DNA of 64,000 bases from Gnetum montanum (Eukaryota > Streptophyta > Gnetopsida > Gnetales > Gnetaceae): contig MNCI01004643.1 in assembly GCA_015680685.1 (NCBI GenBank), forward strand, positions 162,263 through 226,262, written 5' to 3'. Under the pieces are notes generated by a model. The model was given only the letters and a program-made list of their open reading frames with translations, had not been told where the DNA came from and searched no databases. Shown here in pieces: positions 1-10,811 of this stretch (the stretch's first letter is position 1; the number at the start of each line of letters is the position of its first letter). A program made the translations under genes and the position numbers.

Positions 1-462
1 TAGATTAATTATGGAAGGTTGATAGGAAATATTTTACTTAGAGCAGTGCATGCATGGGTAGAGAAGGATTTGACCCTGATTGGCCTTACCTTTGGATTAA
101 GATGAAAGGTTGCAATTTAAAAATATGCTCATTTCATCATGGTGAGTGCACCAAAATCCTTGCAGTCCACTACATAGCACTGTTATGTCCATTCTTTCTT
201 GACGCTCAAATTGGCCTGTGTTAGAATTTTTGTAAGAGTGTCAATAGTTTTAGGCAATCCAAGGGCCTTAGAGATTTCTTTCACTGAGTAGGACATGAAT
301 ATGTCCTTGATTTTGATTATGGAATCAACTTGTCTATTGTTCCATAAAAGGTATATCTCTTCCATGTACCACTCCCCACTAGAAGTAATGATGGGCCACA
401 TGGGAGAGTTCTTTACTTGAGTTTTGACTTATGGAGGAGCAAACTCCAAGAAGGGCCTAAAG
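1..462. other. Unresolved sequence left of the Tat element
   Basis: No recognisable gene or element was found here. A 72-codon open frame on the minus strand (183-401) has no motif I recognise and no support from its surroundings. This sequence and the stretch from 17118 onward were contiguous before the 16.6 kb insertion, because the TTTAG duplication brackets the insertion on both sides. Confidence 0.5.
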
Positions 463-467
463 TTTAG
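463..467. repeat. Target-site duplication TTTAG, left copy
   Basis: TTTAG directly precedes the left LTR and recurs at 17113-17117 directly after the right LTR. Five bases is the usual length for Ty3/gypsy integration. Confidence 0.9.
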
Positions 468-1673
468 TGTATTGCCCGAAATCGTCGGTCCCCGGCTGGA
501 AGGGAAAACAGAGACCGCGCGATCGCAGGACGAGCACAAATGACCCTACCTTCGCCTGAGGGCGTGCTGGAATGCATGAAGGTAGGGTACCTTGGGTGGT
601 CCGCACGCGGATCAGACAAGGATTTCCCTGAGCGCCACCGAAGTGTTACGCTGGGTTATGCGTAAACGGAGCGTAAACAGTGAAACAGACGCAGACAAAG
701 CGTAGGCGTAAAGGGGCGTAAATAGGGTCGGGCGTAATCAGCGTAAACACATATAGACTTAGCGTAAGCGTATACAGGCATGAACAGCATGAACAGTGTA
801 AACAAGTGTAAAGAGCGTAAGAAAATGTAAATAGCGTAAGCAGTGCGGCCGTATACGGACGCAAACAGAGCATGAACGTAAACGAAGTGTGGGCCAAATT
901 GACGTAGAACTGTAAAAGAACTTGCAACAAACGTAAACAGTGGATTAGAGAGTCAAAATGTTGTGCACCGGTCTAACGCAGTCGTGTAGGGACACAAGGC
1001 GAACGTAAAGCCCCGGTGGATGCAGGGATGCGACTGGTTGGCACGGTAGGCGGAGCACGGATGGTGCTCGGCGTATAGAACCTCCAGCGTAAGCGTAAGC
1101 GTAAAGGGGTTTCTGGGCTTTTATTTGCAGCGTAATTGCTCTGGGTCTGCTCCAGTAAATTTTTTCCGACCTCGAATTTACGGAAAACTGGGCTATTTAT
1201 AGGGGTAGGGTTACTGGAAAAATCAGACTGGGAGACACGTGGCGTATAGACCGGGCGTTTACAATTTAGAAACATGGTATACGCTGGGCGTATACGCTAC
1301 AACAGGCCGGCGTATACGCCCAGCGTATACACTAGGCGTGGACTTGGATGGATGCTGGCGTATACGCTGGGGCGTATACGCTGATGGATGCTAGACGTCG
1401 ACTTGCTTTAATTCTTGCTCCCATTGCACCTGCTGAGCGTGCGTGTGAGGCGTGTATGCTGAGCGTCGGGCGTAGACGCCGGCACAACACTTGGTTTAAA
1501 ACTGAGCGTATACGCTGGGTGTATACGCTGGCACAACACTTAGTAAAAACCAGGTGTTTCGATTCTCAAAATTGCTCTGTGTGACTTCAAATGTAGCTGA
1601 AGTTATCTGTGGGTCACGGGGATCTGCTTCTTGTCAGAAAAATGCTAAACTTAAAAAATTTTGTGGTGTTTCA
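468..1673 (-). repeat. 3' LTR of the Tat element
   Basis: This matches 15920-17112 almost base for base. On the plus strand it runs from TGTATTGCCCG to GGTGTTTCA, so on the element's own strand it begins TGAAACACC and ends with CA. It is rich in GCGTAAACGC, GCGTATACGC and GCGTAGACGC decamers. The small open frames inside it are repeated in the other LTR and look like chance frames. Confidence 0.92.
1193..1202 (-). promoter_or_regulatory. LTR TATA box, 3' LTR copy
   Basis: CTATAAATAG read on the minus strand lies inside the LTR. The equivalent site at 16645-16654 in the 5' LTR would drive the element's transcript. Confidence 0.55.
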
Positions 1674-1690
1674 TTGGCCCCTCTTTGTTG
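1674..1690 (-). promoter_or_regulatory. Polypurine tract of the Tat element
   Basis: Directly before the 3' LTR on the element's strand is a purine-rich run reading AAAGAGGGGCCAA. Its position touching the LTR is that expected of the plus-strand primer. Confidence 0.7.
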
Positions 1691-2650
1691 ACGCTTGGAG
1701 GAATCGACCCAAGAAGCGTCGACAAAGAAGCGCAAAACACCACAAGCAACTTGATAAAAGCTTTGTCCCTTGCCACTTGACCAGACATCATCGTACCATG
1801 TTCAGTGGTGAATGGGATTGAAAGGGCGAGATTGGTAACTGGTAGAAGGGAAGGGATTGTGAGGATTAGTGACTGCCTAAGGGATCGTGCTGGGGAGGTG
1901 GGATGTTCAGGGGTGTGGCATGCCGGTCCTTGTTGATAGCCATCTATCAAGCATGTGATGTGCGTCCTTTGGTGGAACAGTGCTCTTGGTGATTTTTCAA
2001 GAGAACTGGTTGTCACTACCAAAGCCACAGGGTGATGTTTCACATTCTTTGGAGGAACAGCTCCCTTCTTTGGGGAAACTGTAAGCGACGTGCCAAAGCC
2101 ATGCAACAGGATGTTTCTTGATTGCTTTTGACATGAGTACCTATTTTTAGGGCCGATGCCTTCCCGCCTGGGGCTTGTATGGGAAATGCCAGGGGTCCCT
2201 CTTTTTTTTTGCAGTGGTTGTTCTAGTACTCATATGCTAATATTGTGTTTTGTGTGTTGCGACTGCGGTAACGTTTCGCAGTGTGCAATAGTTTGGTAAA
2301 CAGATAGTGGATTTTCGAGGAATGGGAATGTGCGGGTTAATAGTTTGATTTAGTCTTGCCAGGTGGACGAATGGACATTGCCTCATCTTGCTGCCAATGA
2401 TGAAACACACTCTTGTACGAGGACTTCCGAGCGTCATCCTGCAAACACAACTCCAAAGAGACAAGAAAAACATGAGTGAATTAATGAGTTTATATTTAAA
2501 CAACTGCAGGTGAACAAAAATATTGGGGCGATTCTGAGCATTGAATGCGAATGTCGATGATGCTGATGAGGGATGCAACGATTCTGATAAATGACTGTGG
2601 CTGTGGAGTGAAGAGTCGATTCTGATGAATGACTGTGACTGTGGCTGTGG
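1691..2650 (-). other. 3' non-coding region of the Tat element
   Basis: This is about 1 kb between the integrase-side repeat array and the purine tract. Open frames on the minus strand (1651-2106, 2237-2578) show no known domain, and the first runs into the LTR. I see no supported gene. Two similar stretches (around 1967-1990 and 2043-2070, both of the form TTTGGNGGAACAG) suggest an old local duplication. Confidence 0.5.
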
Positions 2651-3013
2651 AGTTTATAGTCTTAGCGGACTATTATGGGTTAGTTTTGTGTCGTAACCCG
2701 TCGGACATTGCCCGTTTAGCATCATGGCAGACGTTACGTTGCCAGTTTTGAGTCTTAGCGGACCATGAAGAGGCGAGCTAGTTTATAGTCTTAGCGGACT
2801 CAGATGGCTGAGACGGTGGCAGTTTACTGTCGTGCCAGACGGATGCTAGTTTACCGTCGTGGCGGACATCGTGGTATCAGTTTAAAGTCATAATCCAGGA
2901 CTGTTCTGTGGTATCAGTTTATAGTCGTGATTCCAGGACTATTCTGTGGTATCAGTTTATAGTCGTGATTCTAGGACTATTTTGTGGTATCAGTTTATAG
3001 TCGTGATTCCAGG
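2651..3013. repeat. Hairpin-repeat array 3' of integrase
   Basis: About twelve degenerate units begin with AGTTTA or CAGTTTA, followed by a short inverted pair such as TAGTC...GGACTA or AGTC...GGACT. The last three are tandem 38-bp copies starting at 2915, 2953 and 2991. The array begins where the integrase frame ends. The same unit design recurs at 6451-6651 and 11124-11492, each time at a boundary between coding blocks. Confidence 0.8.
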
Positions 3014-4175
3014 ACTAACGCGTACCTAAGTTCGAATTCATGTATAGAACGGTTTTAGGAATAAGTGATTGGTTGGATTTGCAAATTCTTTGCCGTCCAT
3101 GTCAGCTAGCTTGAATGCTCCGTTGTCGAATGCTTTGATGACCAGATAAGGCCCTTCCCAGTTGACTGAGAACTTATCTGGGTGTTCACGAACAGCTTTA
3201 AGCACGAGGTCTCCTTCTTTGATGGGGCGCTTACGAATGTCATGCCGATGTCATTGCCGCTGTTGTTTTTGGTACCATTCGATCTGATCAACTGCGCGTA
3301 CGCGCTCCTCCTCCATTGAGTCGAGGTCCACGATGCGTAAATCATTGTTTTGCTCATCGTCGAGGAGTCCGGAGAGCGTGATCCTTAGAGATGGTACCTG
3401 TAATTCTAAAGGTAAAACAGCTTCTGAACTGTAAACAAGACTGTATGGAGTTCTACCTGTCAAAGTCCAATGTGTAGTGCGGTATGCCCACAATGCATAT
3501 ACCAATTGTTCGTGCCATCTTCGTTTACTTTGGGCAAGCATCTTTTTGAGTATTGTGATGATTGTCTTATTTGTTGCTTCCGCCTGCCCATTGCTCTGAG
3601 GATAGTAAGGGGATGAAAACGAATGTTTAATCCCTAGAATATCACAAAACGTTTTGGTCTCGGCACTGCTAAATTGTGGCCCATTGTCAGTGATGATTGT
3701 CATGGGAATGCCAAAACGGGTCACAATGTTTTCGAGGATGAAGTGACACACGTGTTTAGAAGTAGTTTTTCGAAGGGGCGCAGCTTCTACCCATTTCGTG
3801 AAATATTCAGTTACTGTTATGATAAAACCATGCCCGGTAGAAGATGTGGGTGTTATCGGGCCTATAAGGTCTAATCCCCACTTTTAGAAGGGCCATGTGA
3901 TTTGCACTGTATGCAACTCATTTGGTGGTACATGGATTAGATTATTGTGTTTTTGACAAGTACTACATGTTTTAACCTTGGATAGACAATCGTACTCCAT
4001 GTGTGGCCAATAGTAGCCTAAGCGTCTTATTTTGGTTGCCATTGCCTTCGGCGCAATGTGTCCCCTGCATATTCCATCGTGTGCTTGTTCAACAATCGTT
4101 TGGGCTTCGGTATTATTGACGCAAGTCAGCAGTATGCCTTCATAGGACCGGCGACACAATGTGTCTCCTATTAGT
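3014..4175 (-). pseudogene. Integrase of the Tat element, broken
   Basis: The zinc-binding HHCC part (about 4159-3890) shows a histidine pair in AHDGICRGH and the cysteine pair CSTC. The catalytic core follows, with Asp in GLDLIGP, Asp in TDNGPQF and Glu in GQAEATN, so all three DDE residues are kept. The C-terminal part includes IKEGDLVL and WEGPYLV, typical of gypsy integrases, and the frame ends at 3014-3016. Damage: a one-base frameshift near 4171-4180 separates it from the RNase H frame, a TAA at 3884-3886 falls where WPFQKWG is expected, and a TGA at 3251-3253 sits where Arg is likely. It would integrate the element's cDNA if intact. Confidence 0.9.
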
Positions 4176-4992
4176 ATTGTCTAGAACGTTTGTGTACTGC
4201 GTCCTTTTGTGCGTTTGTTAAATGTCGTGGCGTTTCGCCGCGCAGAAGGTATTCCTTTGCATCGTCGTACCATTCGTTAGCGTGTGTTGTACTGGCAGAT
4301 GCGATTGATAGCATGTCGAGAGTATTGGTTACAGGCTTAGCACAACTGGTTATGGAGCTTGGTAATACGTGAAACATGTCAGGGGATATGTTTAGGGCCA
4401 AGGTTGCTAATGCGTCTGCAATGGTATTGTCATTCCGGGAGATGTGTTGGACATCAATGCTTTCGAATCGTTTAAGTAAGTGTTTAGCCAAGTCAAAGTA
4501 TGGTTGTAAGTGTGGTGCTTTACATGTATAGACATCTGTGACTTGGTTTATGACTGGTTGTGAGTCCCCTCTGACTACAAGCCGGGTAATATCGGAAACT
4601 AGTGCGGCCGCGAGACCTCTAAGGAGGCCTTCATACTCTGCTATGTTATTAGTACAATGAAAACTGAAGCGATAAGCGAATGGTTTAATTTCCCCAGAGG
4701 GGTATGTGATTACTGCGGCAGCACTTCCTCCTCGAGAGGTGGATGCTCCATCGAAGTGTAGAATGACATCGTAATTATCTGGCACCGTATCTATTGCATT
4801 TAGATTTTCGTTTGGGAATTCGGGTTCTATTGTACCTAGATCCTGTGTTGGTGATGTAGTCATTTGATTTGATATGGCTTCGCCTTTGACTGACGATTGT
4901 GCTACGTAGCGTAGGTCGAACTCAGCTATGATGGCTTTCCAACAGGCTATCCTGCTTGATTCGTAGATATTTCCAGTTATAGCCCTGAGCAC
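4171..4992 (-). pseudogene. Second (archaeal-type) RNase H of the Tat element
   Basis: The frame shows the RNase H acidic residues in order: Asp in LHFDGAST, Glu in AEYEGLLRG, Asp in VRGDSQ and Asp in NTIADALA. This domain comes after the ordinary gypsy RNase H and before integrase. That dual arrangement is a known mark of the Tat lineage. The domain itself is uninterrupted here, but it is cut off upstream by a TGA at 5041-5043 and downstream by the frameshift near 4171, so the full polyprotein could not be made. Confidence 0.85.
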
Positions 4993-6410
4993 ATTGTCTT
5001 TGCAAATTATATTAGCTTGGTTTTGGAAAAGATAATGTCGTCATTTCTTTAAAGAGGAAAATAGAGCTAAACATGACTTCTCTACGTCGGTGTATCTTTT
5101 TTCATGAGCAACCAATGCATGGCTCAGGTAATATACAGGGACCTCAGTTCCATCATCTTGTTTCTGGCAAAGCATGGATGCGATTGATGATTCTGCTGTG
5201 GCCAGGTAGATGTAAAACGGCTTGTTGTTTTTGGGTGGGTACACCGTGGGCAGTCGAGCGAGCGCCGTCTTAATGTTGTCAAACGCTTCTTAGCACTGTG
5301 GGGTCCATTCAAAATGGGTGTTCTTGCGTAGTAGGTGGTTCATAGGTGTTAGTTTTTCTATCAATTTTTCTATGAACCTCCTGATGAACTGTAATCGACC
5401 TTGTAGTCCTCGAAGTTCAGTTAGGTTGGTAGGTGAATTTAGGTTTATAATGGCCTTAACCTTATCGGGGTCTATCCGTATCCCTTCCTCTGAGGCTACG
5501 AATCCAAGCATTTTACCTATTTTGACGCCGAAGACGCATTTCTTTGGGTTAAGCCTTAGTTCATATTTTAGACAACGTTTTAACACTAAGTCAAGATCCT
5601 GTACATGTTGTTCTGATGATTTTGATTTAACCACTATGTCATCTACATAATCGTTGAGCGAGTATAAGATGTAATCGCTGAAAATATATGTCATCGCCCT
5701 TTGATATGTGGCCCCAGCGTTCTTGAGACCAAAAGGCATCATTGTGTAACAAAAGGTTCCCCAAGGTGTCATGAAAGTGGTTCGGAGCTGGTGTTCTGGA
5801 TTAATACGTATCTGGTTATATCCCGAGAACCCATCCATAAAGGATAACAGGGCATGCCCAGCGGTTGAGTCAACTAATTGATCAATGCTAGGTAAGGGGA
5901 AGTCATCTTTTATGGTTGCTACGTTGAGNNNNNNNNNNNNNNNNNNNNNNNNNNNNNNNNNNNNNNNNNNNNNNNNNNNNNNNNNNNNNNNNNNNNNNNN
6001 NNNNNNNNNNNNNNNNNNNNNNNNNNNNNNNNNNNNNNNNNNNNNNNNNNNNNNNNNNNNGTTAGACGTGGTTCTAGTAACACACTTAATTTTAGAATTT
6101 TAATTTCCCCATCGGGCATGGTGATGGGAGTTTCGGTTAGAGGATCTTCAGTAATGTTTTCGGCTTCAATGTCGAGGGACTTTGTCATTCCCTCATATTC
6201 GTCAACCGTTTGCTGTGTTGAAGCTATTGTTGCGTCGTTTGCTGATGAGCTCACATAGACGAGATTCACATCAATATTCCTTTCAACCACGCCGTATGGT
6301 CCATCAATGATCAACGGCTTGGTTAAGTGCTTGCAATCCATTAGGCAAGTTCCTATCAATAAATGGAGAGCCTGGTAAGATAGCGGAGGTTGTTTTAGGT
6401 CTTTTGGCAA
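4993..6410 (-). pseudogene. Reverse transcriptase and first RNase H of the Tat element
   Basis: The RT palm carries MDGFSGYNQI, the fingers/palm MPFGLKNAGATYQ and an intact YVDD catalytic box (in NDYVDDIVVKS). The thumb and the gypsy RNase H start (FYIYLATAESS, then VYYLSHAL) follow. A 132-base run of N (5929-6060) removes part of the RT fingers. In-frame stops at 5290-5292 and 5041-5043 break the frame. The first sits where CQEAF is expected, a Gln-to-stop change. The upstream end near 6410 is uncertain; no ATG is obvious, and fusion to pro by splicing, as in Ogre, is possible. Confidence 0.88.
5929..6060. other. Assembly gap (132 N)
   Basis: An unbroken run of N falls in the RT region. Its length may be nominal, because the reading frames on the two sides do not line up across it. 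Confidence 0.98.
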
Positions 6411-6450
6411 TCTTTAGTGTGCATGTATGAAAATGGATTAACGTGACAGT

Positions 6451-6651
6451 GGAACGGCAGTTTAATGCCTTACCGGGCAACGATTGGTAGTTTAATGCCT
6501 TACCGGGCAACGATCGGTAGTTTAATGCCTTACCGGGCAACGAACGGCAGTTTAATGCCTTATCGGGCAACGATCGGCAGTTTAATGCCTTACCGGGCAA
6601 CGATCAGTAGTTTAATGCCTTACTGGGCAACGAAAGGCAGTTTAATGCCTA
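6451..6651. repeat. 30-bp tandem hairpin repeats on the RT side
   Basis: Seven units with a 30-bp period start at 6459, 6489, 6519, 6549, 6579, 6609 and 6639; the last is partial. Each reads AGTTTAATGCCTTACCGGGC followed by AACGATCGG or close variants, and TGCC/GGCA can pair as a small stem. The array separates the RT reading frame from the start of the antisense gene. Confidence 0.9.
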
Positions 6652-6800
6652 CATTTGTGTTTTATATGGTTTGCGTGTAAATTTTATATATTTTTTTGAA
6701 AAATTCAAAGCAAATTCGAAAAAGCACAAAAAACGAGGCAAAAAGGAAGAAAAACGGGAAAGCGACGGTGGCGGCGGTGGCATTAGCATCAGCATCAACG

Positions 6801-6810
6801 CGCTATAAAA
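6801..6810 (+). promoter_or_regulatory. TATA-like box of the antisense gene
   Basis: CGCTATAAAAGGGG lies about 220 bp before the proposed ATG (7027) of the opposite-strand gene. This is a reasonable distance for a plant core promoter with a 5' UTR of about 190 bases. A second weaker candidate (AAATATAAG) is at about 6986. The promoter role is inferred from sequence and position only. Confidence 0.5.
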
Positions 6811-7100
6811 GGGGGGAAGGGGCATCATTTCATCATTTAACTTTCGGAGCGTGAGCGTAAACTGCGAGCGTAACCCCAGCATAGACGCCGAGAGAAAACC
6901 CTAGCGTAGACGCCGCGCGCAAACCACAGCGTAGACGCCGACCAGACGAGCCACGACGTAGACGCCGAAATGGGAAGAGGCAAAGAAATATAAGTCCGAG
7001 GACTGAAAGGACCCGAACTGACGTTCATGGAGGAGAGTGAGGCGATGCTGCAGTGCCTACCTCGCCCGAGCGTCCCCGCATGGCCTGGATCTTCTGGCAG

Positions 7101-7522
7101 GTAGGCCTTTGGCCCTGTTTCTGTTGATTTTTAGCGTCTGTTTTCTTTGTAGCGTAGATAGTTAGCGTAGGGTTTCGGCGTATACGTCGAGCGTGAAGGG
7201 TTTAGAGTAATGTATTGGCGTAAACGCCACGTGTGTTATTTTTGGCGTAGACTGTCACAGCTTCGTTTCTTCGGCATCTAGCGTAGACGATTGTCGGCGT
7301 ATACGCCCAGCGTAACTGTTTTCCTAATTATTTTCCTACGCCCAGCGTATACGCCAAGCGTAACTGTTTTTCTACGCCCAGCGTATACGCCAAACGTAAC
7401 TGTTTTCCTCTACGCCCAGCGTATACGCCGAGCGTAACAGTTAGAAAATTTTTCTGTGAATGTCTAATTTCCAAAATGAAGTTTTCAGTATTGATCTTTA
7501 ATGTTGTTTTAATGGCTTGCAG
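7101..7522 (+). repeat. Palindrome-rich first intron of the antisense gene
   Basis: The intron holds repeated CCCAGCGTATACGCC-type units around 7290-7435, spaced about 35-45 bp, plus GCGTAGACG and GCGTAAACGC variants further upstream. The same decamers fill the LTRs and the leader at 15593-15870. The intron is bounded by GTAGGC and TTGCAG. Confidence 0.75.
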
Positions 7523-8328
7523 AGACATTGAGCCTCCCCTTCTAGTGGTTGAGTTAGTTGGGGTTTTGACATGGTTTGGTCCTTTGGAGGGTGGTGACCC
7601 GACCCTGAATTTGACCGTTGAGCACAATGGGGTCTGGTTCCGGGACTGGGCCTACGAATTTTTGGCCTTCTTGCTGGACCATTTCAATGTCGTTGTTTGG
7701 TCTCACCTAGGCGAGGACATGGCACGAAGCATCATTGAGGCCATGTTACCCGGCGCGGCGGAGGGCATCAGAATGTCTATGGAGGATATTGATGAAGGGC
7801 CGCTTGTCGCTGAGGGTGTTCCCTCTGGTGGTCCGAGGTCTGCCCGTTCGTTGACACGTGTGTGGGACCAGCTGACGCGGGGGCCCAACTATATTAACAA
7901 CACGTTGTTCTTAGTTGGCCGCGTGCACACTTTGTTTCAGAATCCCCCCGGCACAGTATACCGGGTGGAAAGGTAATTTCGTCTTAGCTTTGGTTATTCC
8001 TCTCTTTTTCACATTCAAATACTTACTCTTATTTTGACACATGTTTTCGCCTTCCCGGAGGCCAAAAGTTACGCCAGATGGGGCCTACGTGGGCGACGAT
8101 GGGATTGGATTGGCGCGTACGGCTGTGGAGGCGTTCATGGTGGGTCCCACCCTTTGCGGGACCATTTTGGCCCACACTAGGGACGCCATGAAGAACTTCC
8201 CTAAGAGATTTTCAAAGGCGTTTGCACAATGTACCGCGCGTGGCTGGTTGCATGCCGACTGGGCCCCTAATGGGCCATTTCCCCATCTGCTTCTGATCTG
8301 GGTGAAACCTCAAAGTCCAATACTGAAA
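7523..8328 (+). other. FCP1/NIF-like HAD domain with lost catalytic residues (exons 2-3)
   Basis: The order of motifs follows FCP1/NLI-interacting-factor phosphatases. A hydrophobic strand LLVVELVGVLT stands where the DxDxT nucleophile motif belongs. Then come FRDWAYEFLAFLLDHFNVVVW, like the (R)P..EFL.F....EVVVWS stretch, a KVW-like RVWDQ, and NNTLFLVGRVHTLFQNPPGT, where the family has NTLLIDDSP...NPP.T. Both Asp of motif I are replaced (Glu and Val) and the paired Asp of the last motif are replaced by Val-Gly. The fold is suggested but phosphatase activity is not expected. The resemblance is from my own reading of motifs, without a database search. Confidence 0.6.
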
Positions 8329-8418
8329 GTAAGTGGCAATGTTTCCTAGATGTCGTGTTTGGTTTGGTCAATTTCCCAGTGTCAAGCTAATATGAAGGTT
8401 TTGGGTTTGTCTTTATAG

Positions 8419-9399
8419 CTGGCACCACCTCCGGTGGGGATTCCGTTGTGACCGGGAGGACTGAAACAACTCTTTCAATAAAATTCGGTGAAACCAGTGC
8501 CGCCCAGAAGTGGTTGCGGAAAAAAGCTTCGCCATCTATTGTTGCCTGTTTGGAACATGCCGGCCTCATGGCACTCTTTGTGGCCCCTAGCCCAAATGTG
8601 TCTATAGCGGAGATNGTTAAAGTAATTTTTGAATTATCACCTCAATTTTTTGCAGATTTGTTTGGCGTGCCTACAAGTGGCGTAAAAATCGTCACAGACA
8701 GGACGCATAAAGAAATTGACATGATCCGCGATTTAGAGGATTAGTTAGGGGTGACGAAGGGTGCCAAAGGATTCCCAATGCAGGGGAGAACGAAGGTTGA
8801 GGAAGTCAACGAGCTTTACCTGCTATTTAGAGCACGTTTATTTCCGAAGACTCTATCGTAAGTCAAGAGTCTCGAGGTTGAAGCAGTGCGAGTCATGCGC
8901 ACTGTTCTAGAGGCTGGCGTGCGCTACAACTGGGCCAAATTTTTATTATCAGGAATGACAAAAGAGATAGAGCAGCTGCGTTCGAACATAGAGGCGCAGT
9001 CCCATTTTACCTTCGCTTTCTTCGCCGGCTATATTCGTCGTTTGGCCAAATTTTTGGTGGTTCGTGGGGAAAACAAATTTGTTTTGTGTGATAGGAACCA
9101 GTTATCTCGCCCCTGGGTGAACCACTTATTTGACACAGCCAAGTCCCAAGACGCCCCTGAGGGGATTGATGAATCCCTTACGATCACCACGGGTGGATCG
9201 TCTGGCCCCTCGCTTCACACACGTGACAGTATAGGGTTGGAACCTGATGAAATACCCTATACTGCAAAGAAGGCGGAGCGGGTGGTCAAGGAAATAATAG
9301 GCAAAGCGAAATCCAAGTTGGGGAAGCGTGACAACGTGGCTGAGGGGACTAGTGAGATTGAGCAGCCCAGAGTAAAGCGGATTCGATTTAAAATTCTTG
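8419..9399 (+). other. Exon 4, plant transposon-protein-like region
   Basis: Read in one frame through two stops, exon 4 gives a helical region containing FFADLFGVPTSGV, then LYLLFRARLFPKTLS and VRVMRTVLEAGVRYNWAKFLL. This general layout (a GLP/GVP motif, then a basic helix pair) resembles the putative plant transposon protein domain often carried by plant LTR elements, but the match is weak. The end of the exon is basic (KSKLGKR, RVKRIRFK) and could be a nuclear-localisation signal. The donor at 9400 joins in phase to the acceptor before 9490. Confidence 0.4.
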
Positions 9400-10026
9400 G
9401 TAAACTTCTTATTTTTATTTCACTTGTCTTACAAATAGTTTTAACGGTTACTAGTTGTATGCAACTGAATTCGTTTGTTTTGTATTGAGTTGTCAAGAGA
9501 CACGATTTGCGGACTATACCAGAGGATGAGGAGTTAACCGACCCAGCGGGAGGAATTGAATTGCTGGGGGAAGGAATTGGAGGTACCGAACCCCTAGATG
9601 ATCAAGCGAAGACTGGAGAAATGTTCAGCAGCTTTCTTAAAGGGGACCTTGAGCTTGGGGACCCTCCGACGCAGGAGGAGATCAGAGGGAACGGTATGTC
9701 TCTTTACTTAGTTGTGTAGCCTAATATATTCCTGGATTACCTTATTGTGAATTTTTTTTGTTTGACTCAGAGGAGAGCGAGACCATCCCAGAGGAGTCAG
9801 AGATCCCCCCCAAAGTGCCTCCAAAGGTTAGCGCCTCGTGCACTGATGGGCCTTTTACCTGGATAGAAATACTAAGTAAAAGGGATTTCGTAGCTGGGGT
9901 GGCCAAAGAGGTTGTCGAGCGGATCGAAGGGATCAATTCTGACATAGGTATGGATGCGTCCAAAGATTTTTAGAGTTTGATGCTCAATTCTGTTTGTTCT
10001 AACGTTTGTCTTTTCCCTATGGACAG

Positions 10027-10811
10027 GTGCCCAACTGAGATGGGATCCGTCCGAACCTGTCAATATGGAGAGTTTGCCTACACTTTCCCCAGAAGTTGAA
10101 CAAGTGCCCAGACCTGTTTACGAAGAGGTAGCAGAGGGCTTCGTTCACAATGCCAAAGCGGTATGGACGTGTAGGCGATCCATTGAACAATTGTGGCTCC
10201 AAATTCAGGCAAAAGAGAAGGAGAATTCTGAATTGTCAATGGAACGTGACGATCTGAAGGCCCGATATGAGTTCGCCGCAGCTAAATTAAGCAATGATAG
10301 CTCTTGGCGGACCTCCGAGGTCACGTATACAAGGTATTGGAACCTAATCAATCGCCATGCGGGGTTGATACGGAGACTAGGGGAGCGCAGGACCCAAATT
10401 GATTTGCTGAACACCAAATGCCAATATTGGAAGGCTTTCGCCTCCAAAGTACGCAAATGGGGGCAAGATGAGAAGAACCACAAGCACCAGTACAAGAAGT
10501 CGCTAAAAGAAGTGTCTATTGAGAAGCGACAGTTAGAAATATTTGTGGAGGGTCTTGGTCTGCGCTCTGCCTTTGACACATTCGCCCAAAACACAATTGT
10601 AGAGATGGAATCTCTTAAACGGCGAATAACGACAGCCTCTGAGGAGGTGTCGGTGGGAGAATTGCCTTTGAAACGTCCCACCTGGTCGGATGTTGACAAG
10701 GGAAAGGCTCTTGCAGATATTGACTTGGGTCTCGATGGAATGGACTGGGCAAGTTTCTCTGAAGAGGAGATCCTGCGGCGGCTTGAATTCAGCTTGGGGG
10801 GACCTCCTACA
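10027..10811 (+). other. Exon 7, coiled-coil region of the antisense gene
   Basis: The exon encodes about 260 residues rich in Glu, Lys, Arg and Leu, including EQLWLQIQAKEKENSELSME and further heptad-like stretches up to the KKSLKEVSIEKRQLEIF segment. This suggests coiled-coil self-association. It is uninterrupted, unlike exon 4. No catalytic motif is visible. Confidence 0.55.

Noticed and set aside
183-401. A possible small host gene at the window start
   Set aside because: Only 72 codons, no motif recognised, no promoter or splice support.
646-1584. Several open frames of 70-100 codons in the LTR
   Set aside because: They consist of the repeated GCGTAWACGC motif read in different frames, are low-complexity, and recur in the other LTR.
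1651-2106. A 151-codon minus-strand frame next to the left LTR
   Set aside because: It crosses the purine tract and runs into the LTR, has no recognisable domain and lies in the 3' non-coding part of the element.
6451-6651. Regularly spaced repeats resembling a CRISPR array
   Set aside because: Units are contiguous with almost no variable spacer, the context is a plant retrotransposon, and there are no cas-like genes.
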